From the NCBI RefSeq assembly GCF_029227915.1, contig NC_079880.1, forward strand, positions 21,392,501-21,456,500: a stretch of 64,000 nt of DNA, in the 5' to 3' direction. Below the pieces are notes generated by a model, which was not told the DNA's origin, did no database searches, and saw only the letters and a list, made by a program, of their open reading frames with translations. Positions within the stretch are counted from its first letter, which is position 1; every line of letters begins with the position of its first letter. The position numbers and the translations under genes were made by a program. This DNA is from Hydractinia symbiolongicarpus (Eukaryota; Cnidaria; Hydrozoa; Anthoathecata; Hydractiniidae). Below, one piece after another: positions 1 to 11,642 of this stretch.

Positions 1-190
1 AGGTGAATGCAAAAAGAACTTTAAATATACTGGCATTTTTGTGCTTCTGCATAATTATGGTGCAAACAAAGTGGTATACATCTTTGATAATTACTTGTGA
101 CCATCCTTTACTATACTTAGCATTTCATCCACCTGTACTTAAACACTCACACATGAGTATTCATCAGTATGTAGTTAACAGGAATTCCTG

Positions 191-605
191 CTACATCTTG
201 TTTGCTTCATCATCAGTAATTTTCTCTAATTTTGTGATGGGTCTTTCTGGATATGAACAACCTTCTTTATGAACATAGTCATGATTCCATGACAATAGCA
301 CAAAATCACCTGCTTTTAATGAATCTAAAACCTGTTTTCTTTCCGGTGTTAACCCAGTTGTTTCTACTTCATGTGAAATACGCACATAATACTTATCACT
401 TTTCTTGTCACCATATTGGCCAGGCTTTTCATAATGTAAATACTTCTTAATAGAAAAAACAGCATTAACTCCTCCATGTCCACATTCGTTTGGACACAAA
501 CTCGTCATAAAGAAACACTGTTGGGTTTCCAACCCATCAAACTTTGAAAGTGTTTCGTGCAGAGAGAGCAAATCTCGAGTCGTCATTTCTGTTTTTTTCA
601 CTTGT
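191..605 (-). CDS. Uncharacterised protein, single or last exon
   Basis: Open frame of about 136 codons ending in TAG at 191-193. The translation has protein-like composition, a Cys/His/Gly-rich patch (CPNECGHGG) near residues 36-44, a charged middle (EKPGQYGDKKSDKYYVRIS) and a C-terminal WNHDYVHKEGCSYPERP segment. No signal peptide or membrane segment is seen. A good acceptor (TTTAG before position 605) precedes the frame, so this may be a last coding exon; otherwise the first ATG is at about 586 (MTTRDLL). I do not recognise the family. The Cys/His patch could bind a metal, but that is a guess. The opposite strand also has open frames but with poor composition, so I treat those as shadows. 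Confidence 0.6.
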
Positions 606-1678
606 CTAAATAAGCATAAAGATTATACAAAACATATATTATAGTTAGCAAAAATAGGGGATTGTTCTTCTCTCCACTTATAGACATGGTTTGCTTTTTT
701 GCCATCATACATTCTTGCAGTGTTTATCACTTTTTTATAAGAACAAGGAAATTTAAATTTAGATTCAGATATATACTTTCATTTTTTCACTTGTTTAGCT
801 TTAAATTTGCTCTTATTTTGTTTTTAAAATTTAAAACATATAAAGTTTTTGCTTTTATTTTTAATTCTTTTTACAATATATCACAAACTTGCCACTTGTG
901 TCATTCTAATGCATACGATCGCACTTGATCTCCTCCATACATGCCTAAACAGAAGTGGGCATGCCGTTTTTAGGTCTTAATCCCATGCGTTCTTAAAATC
1001 CACTATCGCTTGTGCAGGATTTTGTCTTCTTTGCGTCCGCCATTCCAATAATTCAAATAGATTTTAGGTTTAAGTTCACATGAGGGGAACAGAGTCCCTC
1101 TGAGTTTGCCCACTCTCAAAGAAAAGGCTGGGGATGCAGCAAATTGCACATGCAAAATTGTTTTCATGGTGTACAGGTGTGAATTTTATTTTCGAGTCGG
1201 TTTGTCTAAAAAAATATGTGCAGTGGAGACATGCAAATGTGCATGGCACACACCACACTAAACATATATCAGAGTTTCTTATTCACGGCAACTTTATGTT
1301 TGAAAGTTAATTATATATCTCCAAAGTTTTTATTATACATTTGTGTAAAACTTTTATCTATGATAAGCCCCATTTCTCTATATATATACTTTATTACAAA
1401 AACATTTTCCTGCTTGCAGAATGATCTCACTTCGCAAAATGCATTTGCACTGTGTTAATATAATAAATGAACCGGCATGAACTAAGTAGCGTACTGATAT
1501 TAAAAAATTTTTTCCTGGATGGGGTTCTACAATAAAGCATTGATGCCTAACTACAACTAAAAATATATATATTTAATTTTTTTGCCATTTTACAACAAGT
1601 ATGGGTAGCTAGCTACCTCATATACGAGGATCGAAAAAATGTGATGTAATTTCCATTATCCTAAAAAACTTCTTTCTT

Positions 1679-1680
<2 letters not shown>
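606..1680. other. AT-rich non-coding sequence
   Basis: No frame with convincing protein composition, no repeat array and no RNA gene recognised. It would contain upstream exons or the promoter of the minus-strand gene at 191-605 if that gene has more exons, but I could not place any. Confidence 0.4.
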
Positions 1681-1755
<75 letters not shown>

Positions 1756-2096
1756 GTGCATATTTTACATGGCTAGCCTCACAAATATCGAGGGATATAG
1801 CTACCCTGTCTATTATTTCCAGGAGGGGCCATGGCTTAGATGGAGAGTCCTAGAGTATTTAATGCTCATTTTGAGCGACGCAGACCCAATTAGGGCCCGC
1901 GCTCTACCAGACAACTTCCGGCAACATCCAACGGCCGACACAGTGTGCCATCTTCCCAATTTCCCTCACATGGCTTGGGTTAACCCGGGGCTATGGTAAC
2001 ATTCACTCGCCCATGTTGAATCGCCGTCAAGAGGAATCGAACCCCGGTCTCCCGCACAGAGTACGAGAGCTATAACCACTAATCTACACGGCGCCA
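1681..2096 (-). mobile_element. tRNA-derived SINE, copy 1, with (GATA)n tail
   Basis: Read on the minus strand, the element begins near 2096 with a tRNA-like head. It has an A box (TAGATTAGTGGTTATAG) and an exact pol III B box (GGTTCGATTCC, plus 2032-2042). A GC-rich body follows and it ends in a long (TATC)n run, seen on plus as (GATA)n at 1681-1755. A second copy at 33459-33823 matches almost throughout, which fixes the boundaries. Both copies share orientation and the tetranucleotide tail, as expected for a SINE mobilised by a LINE. The tail is about 18 units here against about 6 in copy 2. Confidence 0.88.
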
Positions 2097-3249
2097 TTTA
2101 TAAAAACTTTATCAAAAAGAAGCTCCAGGACATTTTAAGTAAGACATATAATCTGGTATGTTTACTAGTACAAGTTAGTCACCATGTCACCATAACATAT
2201 ATACAACTTATTATAATATAAGTTGTAATCTGCCCCTGGCCTTCTTTTTAAACCCTCGAAATAAAAACGGATTAGCTAGCTCATACAAGCCACTACAGTG
2301 ACCAAAATCTTTTCATGTTAACTAGTTTAGCTTTTTAAATGTTACACAGATAAAAAAGCTTTGTATTGCTCGCTGCAATGTATTTAAATCAAAACACAGT
2401 TTCGAGTAACTGTGATCAACACAAAGCAGCAGAATCAAGACGCCATTTTGATTTTTTATCCCGACACCTCACCTGAACTCAAAGGTTTTCTTCAAAAGCT
2501 AAAGCATTTTAGCGAAATGAACACCTTGTACAATATGCGTCCATCCTGTGCAAGTTTAGGTTAACTGTGCAGTTAAAGGCAATGGAGATACAACTAGGTC
2601 GTACAATGTAGGTTACGTTACTCCTTAACTTATACTATTACACGGTTTTTCATTTTCCGGGACATAAAAATCGGGATAAGAAAAATCAGGAAAAAATAAC
2701 ACTGACCGGAAAAAGATAGCGCACTCCCTGAATCTGACATACATTGTTGGCTGACATATAAAAACATGTTTTATGTTACTTCAGATGTGAAAGGAAGCCA
2801 ACTGCCTAGGACGCCAGAACGATTGCAAGCGTACAATCACATCTATCTCACGCGAGATTCAAACTTAAGTGATGAACGATCGAGTAAACATAGCGTGCTT
2901 ATTAAACTCGATTATACTGCGCATAATCGTCCTTTACCTGTAGCCATCTGTTGGTTGAAGAAAAAAAATGGTCTAACGCCTTCCAGATTTTATTTCCAAA
3001 ACAAGTACAAGTAGAAAAGACAACAAGCAACCCACTCTAGTTTAATAACATGTTGATGCGGTGCATACTCAAATATCGTGTATTCTTCTCCGCCTCTTTT
3101 TCATGTCACTTACATTCATTTTTTAATAAACGCAAAAAACAAACAAACAAACAAAAACATTCCAATAAACACCGCACTTGAAGGATGTATTTTTTTGAGG
3201 ATGGAATTCACGCTTCTTTGAAGCATACTTCCAGCATTTATTAGAAAGT
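2097..3249. other. Non-coding sequence
   Basis: No supported gene. An 82-codon open frame at 2766-3014 has no recognisable feature and lacks splice context. The only local structure is a short poly(AAAC)-like run near 3135-3160. Confidence 0.4.
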
Positions 3250-3460
3250 GGCGAATTAATAACTGCGTTTCACTGGAAGGTTATGACGTTTATTAGACGA
3301 GGTGTATTAGAGGATAAAACTTATAAGTGCGTTTCACTGTATGGTTGTCCCATTTATTAAGCAACGAGGTGTGTTATAGGGTGACCTTATAACTGTGCTT
3401 CACTGGATGTTCACATTTATAAGACGACCAGATGTATTAATACGGGAGAACTTAATCAAA
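3250..3460. repeat. Degenerate tandem repeat, unit ~66 bp, 3 copies
   Basis: Three successive units share the pattern 'ataa-tgcgtttcactgga', then 'cattta-taagacga', then 'ggtgtatta'. The starts fall near 3258, 3324 and 3390. The units are diverged by substitutions and small indels, so the array looks old. Confidence 0.7.
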
Positions 3461-6400
3461 CGGTTTTCATCACCGCAAAGTAGATGTCACACATTGACAA
3501 TTTTTAATCTAAATAAATTTAAAATCAAAACCACTTTTTAGATTGCAAACCAAAATGTACAGGTAAAGATAAACGTGTGAAAATTTTATCAATTAAAATT
3601 TGTGCTTTTTACCAATCTGTTAGGTGTTGTAGTAGGTAGATAGCTGGCTAGTCTACTGCTTGTGTACCCTTGAACTGCTGCTCGATGTGAATACCATGGG
3701 CTGAGTCCTAAACTAAACTCTTCCTTCCAGAGGAATGTGAACGCTGGAGCAGTGCATTTACCTATACATTTGCTTAGAACATTAGTTACGGCTTTTTATT
3801 TATCATTTAAGAGAGTGATTAAAACCGAAGAGTTTAATTTCAATTTGGGCACTAACCTAACTAAACAAAGAAACGCGCGAATTTGATCATACACTGGATA
3901 TAGTGAATAAACTGAAGCAGCATTGGGCCTAAAAATTTGTGTTGTTTCTAAGACACAAAAGTCTAAATATGAGGATTTCAAATTAACCCTTCTGTGAAAT
4001 TGATATCCGCTTGATAGGAGATAGGTCCGAGCCTGACATCATTTTATGTTACAAACGTGTAGGGTTGGTGATCCATTTAAGGAACCAATAGGAATGATTC
4101 TTTTTTTTTTTACTTTTAACTAATAGAAATACAGTATTAAAATGGTCTCTGCACGGCCCGCTACAGATAAATCCCCTTCTCGTTAATATTTTTTACAACT
4201 ACTACGGTAACATTTTAGATTAACCCTCTCCAAGCAAAACATCTTTTTAACGAATACAAAAAATTCACTGTAATGTTTACAAATTTTATTTCTTTTATTA
4301 AACGTGATAATTTCTTTTAACCTCGCTGATAGCGGTTTCCTGTTGAACAAATAAACAAGGAAGAGTGACTAAGCGGCTGAATATTTTCCTGTCTTTATTC
4401 ATCGTTCTTTCCTGCCTTAAAGAAACAACCGCATGTGATCAAAACAAACCCCACCTCCAAATACGCGGAAAATTAGCATGTTTGCTCTATTAAGTGCTCG
4501 CGCAAGTGATTCGCGCAAGTATTAAATGCGCGCGAACATTTCATGACCTTGCTATATAAGATAATACTCATCGTATTGTTGATCTTTATTCCATCGATTT
4601 AATTGGGACCTTAAAAGTAGCGCGTGTTATAAAACCAAGATATATGGAGCAGAATGGTCACATTTGTTGTTTAAAACTTTATTTCTTAAGCTCCTATATA
4701 TCCCAACTACATTTTTTAAGCGGGTTCCCAGGCCAACTATGTTGATTTTGGGTTATTTCGGGCAGATTATATGAAAAATACTTCCCCAGTTTTGTCACTC
4801 TAAATTCTGGATCTAATCGAATCTTTAAACAAAATCATAGCTGTATTTATGTTCATGAACTCGTAGTGTAATTTTTTCTGTGTAAATGATGTGTAAATTC
4901 TTCTGTGCTAAACTGATAACGTGGCCCACTTCACAGTTGAGCATTTTTTTAGTTAATGAGCACAAGGGCGATTTCTGCCAAAGTCACTTTTAAGGTCATT
5001 CAGACAAAACCTTAGAAAGGAAGCATGCAGCATCATGCTGATGAAAAAACTTGCAATGTCTTTACAGGGATAGATTGTTATTTGCTATAATGGAACAAAT
5101 ATGATATTTTTGGCATTTGTGAAAAAAATGATCAAACCAAGCAAAATTTTTACCATCCAACGTCATACTGTGTAGCATATTTTTTTCTCCAATGTTTAAT
5201 TAACATCAGTTATGTCACAAGCAAATTCTGGTGGTCCGAGTTTGTTTACAATTATTGGACCGTAACAATCAAGATTTTTGATAACAGAATACGATGTCAG
5301 ATTGGTATGGTCGGACATAAGACAAGTGAACATTTTTTAACCACTGTAATTTATGCTGTACAACCACCAATTGAGTTGGAGATGTAGGCAAGTGTAGTCG
5401 TTATGAGACAGGGAACATCAAAAAATATGATTAGCAGCTATCTTGACTTATGCTTTCTGCTTTACAAAACACCATTTTCTATGTTTCCATTTACATTTGA
5501 GCATCCTGCAAAAATTGCAATTTGATTTAGTACAATTAGCCGTTGAAGCAGTTACCTTTCGGTCAGTTATTTTCCAGAATATTAACATATTAGTGAAATA
5601 AAATTTGCGCACCTAAAGTGGCACATGTGACTATGCTGTATGACTAATAGTTTAACCAAGAAAACCAGAGCAGGAGTAGGAAATGCTTAATTAATTCTTC
5701 GGTGAAATAATTTATAGGAATGTGACCAAAGTCGTCCATAACCAATTAATTTTCTAGTAAGCACATCTCACCAAAATTCCGTACAGACACTTAATTAACA
5801 TAATAAGTAACTTTCAGGAACAAATAAATAGCTGTTTTGCGAAACACTTCAATGAATTGATGGTTAAACATATATGCTGGATAATTTTAGTTTTTATAGA
5901 CCCTCAACTTTCAAAATTTCGGTATTTTTGTTGTTGCGTATTGATCATTGAAAACATAAAGGTGATAAATCAACAGCCAGGACCAAACTGAATATTTTGA
6001 TCATTGTTTTTATTTGCTTTTCGATCGGTTAGATATTTTGCTCAAGCAAATACAATATCGTTTACGCATTCCTCCATTGTTGCAAACTGAAACGGTTGAT
6101 GACAATTCACCAGTGAAAAGCTCAATTTTGCTGTGTTATCGCTTTTGGAAAAAACAACAAATTTCTTTTCTTGGCGCTTGGCCAGTAAGGACTTAAACAG
6201 GTATAGCCATCGGTCTTCACGGAACAAGCAGAGAAGCAGCAGCGAACCAGCATTATGGTGACCGAACGAGTCTCAGTGGCATTTTGACTATAGGGTTAAG
6301 AATTATGACGATGGCGATTCCTAGTTCAGCAACCGTGGGACATATATGCCAGACAAGTTTCATGACGAATTGAAACACTAGTATGCTTTTCTTTTAAAAA

Positions 6401-7170
6401 AGTCCATCGTCTTTTCAAATTAATAAATACTTATCCAAAAGAATAACCTCCGTCTTACTACAATGTATACTTGAGTTTGTTACATCAAGAAAGTCGCCCT
6501 CTTCCTGTTTCGTCGCATTCGAAATAAAGAAAAAAAGAAAAAGTATATTTAGCATTGGGAATATTTAAAAGCTAGTATTTGCGCTCTCCGCACAGAGTTC
6601 CGAGTTCAGACGCTGTGGATTTTTCTCTTCGTTCGCTGCTGGTCTTTTAGTATTCTGTAACGACTGGTAGTTAGCTGTTTTAGCTCTTATGTGTGGGAAA
6701 TCATCAACTGTCTAGAAAGTTCGATTCCAAATTTCCAGAAGGTTATCGGTGTTTTATTGATCTGATGCTATAATTTTTCTTTGCGTCTACTCTAACGGTA
6801 TCAAACAAGTAAGAAAATGCTACTGTAAATTACTTGTAGTCTACGGGCCTATTTTTTAATGGGTAATATCGATTTTTCATTGGTAATTCATACTACTTAA
6901 ATGGCGCAGGTTTCTTTTTTTTCATAATCAAATGTTTTTCTTGTAATAGTTTCGTATTTTACTCACATACTTATGGCGTAATTCTTCAAGCCATCGGGCT
7001 TCTTGTGTGTAATTGACATTAACATGCGGGTTAGCTTATGCAGCCCCTGTATCTTGTTTTGTATAAGGTATGCAAATAAAACTACTGCGGTTACGTGGGC
7101 TGGCTCTGAACAACGAAAAAGTTAAATAATGCGGAACAGAAGAATTAATTTTTATAACAAAAGAATTTAA
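3461..7170. other. Non-coding sequence
   Basis: Long AT-rich stretch. The open frames at 3796-3981 and at 6014-6227 (both strands) are short, without protein-like composition or convincing splice borders. I see no RNA gene or transposon signature. Confidence 0.4.
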
Positions 7171-7221
7171 TTACGTGAGCCTAATAAACCATTTCGGCGA
7201 GGCAGCCCAGCCCGCTTGTTA

Positions 7222-7317
7222 CTGTTTATATGGAGTACCATCCAGCCCGCTTGGCGAGGTCTCGTGTGAAATAGACGAGATCTCGGCAAGCGGCCAAGCT
7301 CGCCTCCATATAAACAG
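7222..7317. repeat. GC-rich imperfect palindrome (MITE-like)
   Basis: The left arm 7222-7264 begins CTGTTTATATGGAG. The right arm 7276-7317 ends CTCCATATAAACAG and is its imperfect reverse complement, leaving a loop of about 11 nt. The block is much more GC-rich than its flanks. It could be the core of a foldback element. No target duplication was identified. Confidence 0.65.
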
Positions 7318-7550
7318 CCCCTTAGAGCAGCAAGGTTTGGTCCCAAAACAAACAAAAATAAAGAAGCCGGGAGAGATGAAATCATTTCTTTTCACCACAG
7401 CGTTTGGACACAAAGTAACCCAGGGGAGTGACGCACACCCACCTTTTGTGCGGCAAAAAATGACGAGGAAAACATAGTAATTCTGAGTTCGGTTTCTAAC
7501 TAACTTAAAACTTTCTGTTGTTTGTTTTCTTCTTGTTCCCTGCAATAAAG

Positions 7551-7670
7551 ATATACATATGCTATACAACATATATAAACATATACATATGCTATACAAC
7601 ATATATAAACATATTCATATGCTATACAACAGATATAAACAAATACATATGCTATATATCGACATATACA
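7551..7670. repeat. Tandem repeat, unit 30 bp, ~4 copies
   Basis: The motif GCTATACAAC recurs at 7561, 7591 and 7621 with a diverged copy at 7651, embedded in ATATACATAT/ATATATAAAC. The exact 30-bp period means all frames stay open through it, which explains the repetitive tyrosine/cysteine-rich open frames here. Confidence 0.9.
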
Positions 7671-7848
7671 TATTACATACAAACATATTCTTTCTAAACA
7701 TTTGAATGTTAAATGGATGAGAAATGCTTGATGAGCCTTGCCTGCTCTCTTTGCTTTTTAAAAATGCTGTCAAAACAAAATTTGCTGTTATATCATGAAA
7801 AATAATCTGAAAGCTGTAAAAATCCTCAAAACTGCTGCAGAACTCTTT

Positions 7849-9551
7849 TTACAATTCATCGTGTTTTGGATCAAACTGTTTCCACCATTTAAAAAGGCGA
7901 TCAACTTTTTTCCAATCTACGACTTTCCACCAGTTCTCAACATATTTTTTTCTGTAAAAAGTACAAGAAAATTATAACGCAACGAAACAATCCGATGAAC
8001 CTTAAATTTGTTGCGGTAGTTGTACATTTTTCTCAAAAGAAACTTATGCCCAAAAGATATAATGATGGCAGTGAGACGAGCAGGGGAAGGTAACAAAGTA
8101 CATGGTACATAGCAGTGTAAACACAAACTTATGATAATATGATTTTCTCGAAAAAAGATTGAATTCCTTCGCTTACCGGTTGTTTAATGTTAGAAACTCA
8201 CATACCTATTGTTTTGATGTTTGATGAAATATGCATGCTCCCACAAGTCAAGTGCAAAAAGAGGTTGATACTCATTATTCAAAGGCGTTACTTCTTCCAC
8301 TGTTGCATATATTGTCAAATAGTTACCACGAGGTACCCGAATCAGCCATATGTGCCCAGCTCCAAAATGCTTGCACGCATCTCTTTCCACCCAATCTTTG
8401 AATTGTGTAAAGTTATGAAATGATCGTTTAAAGATTTTTTTTAAAGAATCTGGCAGTTCCTTCTCTTCTCCAGATGGGTTGCTATTTAATACAGCGAAGT
8501 AAAAAATATGGCTCAGGTATCTAAAATGAAAAGGAACCAAATATATATATATAAGAAGGCAAAAAATCATGGGGACGAGGCTGAGCGCCCAGATTTCAAT
8601 TTTCTTTTAAGCGGCGCCAACGCGCATGTCAAGAAGCGAAAAAAGCTCTGGGGATGAGATTGCCCAGATCTAACAAGCGGTTAACTCACCCTCCTCCGTA
8701 ATTCTCTAAGTTTGTTCTCCACTTTTCTGGAACACTCTCGATATTGGCAAAAATGTTAAGCAGAGAAGTTTTCGAAAGTTTTTCTTCTTCTTTCTAAAAA
8801 AAAAAAAAACGTTTCAAACCTAGTTATGTTATATTTTTTAGGTAAGCAATTTTTACGTTATACGTCTACAGTATCAGTCTTAAAATTTGCATAAAAACGT
8901 GAATACTTTAGTTGGACTTCGTTTCCATAACACGCCGATAGTCCCACATAATACTGCCCCCACGACGGCCTTGTACTCAGACCATTCTGTTTTTATGCAT
9001 TGCGGCTATCCTGCGATAACAGGTTAGGGGAAAAACCCTGAGAAAAGAGAGTTCAACCATTGACATTTTTAAAACATATACATTTGGAAAAACTCACGCG
9101 GTTGTCCGTCCCTTATGTATCGCATCTTGTGTTTCTGTAGCTCTACTTATTTTACGCACACAAACAGTCAGACGGAATACGACAATTATTTAATTTAGAC
9201 TTAGACTATTTTTAATCTCTTTTATTGTTATGATTTTACGATGCGATGATCATTTCTTATCTCGAAAGACAAAATTGGGCTAACAATGGGGAGTTAATAT
9301 TATCTCCTTACCGATTCTCTCCATTCTTTCAAAACTTCGTTTAATTTATTCGCATATCGCGCCATGATCACACTGTGATGTGTTTTTACAGTCAGTGCAT
9401 CAATCCAAGGTTCCAAAGCATCATATTTGTACGGCAATTTAGGTAGATCGTAATTTTCCTGGTATTTGTCTAATCCAATGTACATGTCATCTTCGGCATT
9501 CTTTGATACCACAACGCATACGACGTAAAACAACGCAAATACACGTAACAT
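7849..9551 (-). CDS. Secretory-pathway Mn/Fe superoxide dismutase-like protein with C-terminal HDEL (4 exons)
   Basis: Four coding exons with matching phases: 9312-9551, 8690-8793, 8206-8520 and 7849-7951 (donors GTAAGG, GTGAGT, GTATGT; acceptors TTTTTTAG, CATTTTAG, TTTTACAG). They give 253 aa. Residues 1-19 form a signal peptide (MLRVFALFYVVCVVVSKNA). The N-terminal SOD hairpin follows (LPYKYDALEPWIDALTV), then the C-terminal alpha/beta domain (FGAGHIWL, LDLWEHAYF, YVENWWKVVDW). The four metal ligands are present: H58, H119, D206 and H210. The bacterial/human second-sphere His30 and Gln143/146 positions are Ile62 and Glu191. The sequon NFT at 151-153 fits secretion. The protein ends KHDEL, an ER-retrieval signal. 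Family function is 2 O2- + 2H+ to H2O2 + O2. Activity is uncertain given the two changes. Confidence 0.93.
9105..9195 (+). repeat. Dispersed repeat, single copy (family also at 38.2 and 39.4-39.9 kb)
   Basis: The pattern 'GTCCGTCCCTTATGTATCGC ... GTGTTTCTGTA ... CACAAACAGTCAGACGGAATACG' matches the units of the array at 39420-39950. It lies in intron 1 of the SOD-like gene. Confidence 0.7.
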
Positions 9552-10475
9552 ATTTTCTATAAAAAATTATAGTGTTTCAACAGAAATCCTACAAGTTGAG
9601 TTTTTTCACCCAGGGGCTTTTTGAGGAGGAGATAATATAACGTTTTTAATTAAAACATATATGCATCTTCGTTCCCATGGCATTTTGCAAATTACCCAGG
9701 GAACGAGTTTGACATATATGTACCATTAATTTGCAAATTCAATTTACACTTTCTACCTAACAAATTTGATTCGTGGATATAAATCGTAATTAACAGCGAT
9801 GGTAAAACGAAGTGGCAGAGTTTGTTGTTAGGTTTTTATGCGCTGTCGCCTAAATAGAGACCGAAATTGTAGCAATAGAAGCAAAGAACGATATCCGTAG
9901 AGATATAGGGAATGCTGTTTTCACGAATGAATTCAACATACCTGCTTGTGTAATCTCTATAAACAAAGCCTAATGTCCTCGTTTAAATATAAGAAACAGT
10001 ACTGTAAGAGTTCCGAATGTGCGTGTATTTATTTACTCTCTTTTTATATCTAACGTTGAATAAACAACCAACACCCGCTATTTCCGCTATTTCTTCTCAA
10101 ATTTCAGATTTTAATAGATCTGTTCCATTCTTGCAAACACGGTTGCTTTAAGATCACAAACCAAATTGCCACGTGGAAAAATATAGACCACATCTATTCT
10201 TTAATTTCCGCTTTCTAGAAAAATCTCTACTTCTTTCAGTAGGCTGACTTATCAAGGCGAACTGAGTGTCACTGTTTCTTTATTGACTTGTTTAAATAGA
10301 ATAACAAAGAAGTGATATGTAATTTGATAGTTATATCATGGTTTTATTGACTTACGTTATTTTAATCATTAAGTGGCTAATTCTATTCTCCAAAGGTTTA
10401 AAAGACAGGAAACGCTCGTACTGTCACAACAAATTCCCCGTCCACAAGGCTGACTCTTTCTTTGTTTCAACTCTA
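9552..10475. other. 5' flank of the SOD-like gene, non-coding
   Basis: AT-rich sequence upstream of the SOD-like start codon (gene on minus strand). No TATA box or clear promoter motif can be singled out with confidence, and no other gene is seen. Confidence 0.35.
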
Positions 10476-11642
10476 CCGTATTCTCTCTATTTGACTCCCT
10501 AGACGTTTAATTTATTTTCGAGATTTTAGGGTGGGCGTTAATTAGAGAGTGGGCGTTTATAAAAAACAAATGAAAGGTTCTTAAGAAAATCATTTAAATA
10601 ATCGTAGCTTTTAACAAATCTTCCTATCGTCGTCTTGATTTATTATGTTAAATTCAGTGTTTGCTTCTTCGATATCGGAGTCCGTTGCTGCAAATGGGTC
10701 CTCATCGAGGCTCTTGTCGTTTACACACTTTGTCCATATTTTCTCTTTATTTGATTTAGGTGTAAAATTTTAATAAACGCTCCTTAACATTAATATGGAT
10801 GGGCGTTAATTAGGGAGGGGCGTTAAATAGAGAGTACGGTTTTTGTTGTTTTAGGGTGGGCGTTTATTGGAGAGTGGCCTTAACCCTATTCGGTCCGGGG
10901 TTTTTCGAACATACTATGACCGGAGGGGGCGGATTCCGCCCCCCCTCAATAACTTTTCATAGGGTTGTTCAAATTGAATCAAACTTGGCACACTTATAAT
11001 ACGTCATAGAAGGAACAAAATGGCGCCAAAAGAAATTTGCTTGCGTCAGCACATTTTCTGTGACGTCATCAAAAGCTTGAAAATTGTTAAAAATGCCACT
11101 ATCTGCTTAAAATATAATTACTTTTGTTCTAGAGCGAATTTTTACATTCTGTTTGAAGTTTCTGAAAGCTAAACAAAAGTTATTTAACATATTTTCCGGT
11201 TTTTACATGGATCAAATGAAAAATTGCCAAAATTTGCCCGAAAATCCGTTTTTTTCCGATTTTCGGGTAAAATCCGACAAAATCAAGAAATCGGATTAGT
11301 CACGTGTTCAAATTATTCAAAATGATTCTTCTTGATAAAACAAAGTTGTGTTGCAAGTTTCAAGTTCTAAGAATAATCCTAACAGGAGTTATTATATTTT
11401 CCCCATTATAAGGATTTCATAGAGATTTTTAGGGGTAGTTTCGAGTAGTGGCCAATATCAAAGCCTCTGAAAGGTATGGGACCTAAAAAATTAGCATGCA
11501 GGTGTCTAATAGATAAATGTTGAAACTCAGTAAGTATCATAGCCATATAACAAAGCAATCAGGAGTTATTAAAAAAAAACCGTCAGGGGGGGGCGGAATC
11601 CGCCCCCCCCGGACCGAATAGGGTTAAATAGAAAGAATACGG
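10476..11642. mobile_element. Outer MITE (ACCGTATTCTCTCTATTT ends), interrupted
   Basis: The left end at 10476 reads ACCGTATTCTCTCTATTT. The right end at 11625-11642 reads AAATAGAAAGAATACGGT, its reverse complement with one change. Internal sequence carries repeated GGGCGTTTATTAGAGAGTGG-like motifs. The right end is separated from the body by the piggyBac-type MITE at 10884-11623, so this older element was about 0.42 kb before the insertion. Confidence 0.75.
10884..11623. mobile_element. piggyBac-type MITE with TTAA target duplication
   Basis: 740-bp element beginning CCCTATTCGGTCCGGGG and ending CCCCGGACCGAATAGGG, flanked on both sides by TTAA (10880-10883 and 11624-11627). CCC...GGG termini with a TTAA duplication are the signature of piggyBac-superfamily elements. 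GC-rich subterminal blocks (GGCGGATTCCGCC and GGCGGAATCCGCC) also mirror each other. There is no transposase frame, so it is non-autonomous. Diverged relatives occur at 21110-21370 and, inverted, at 54054-54560. Confidence 0.9.

Noticed and set aside
1754-1999. 81-codon open frame
   Set aside because: Lies inside the SINE body on the opposite strand; the copy at 33.5 kb does not keep it open.
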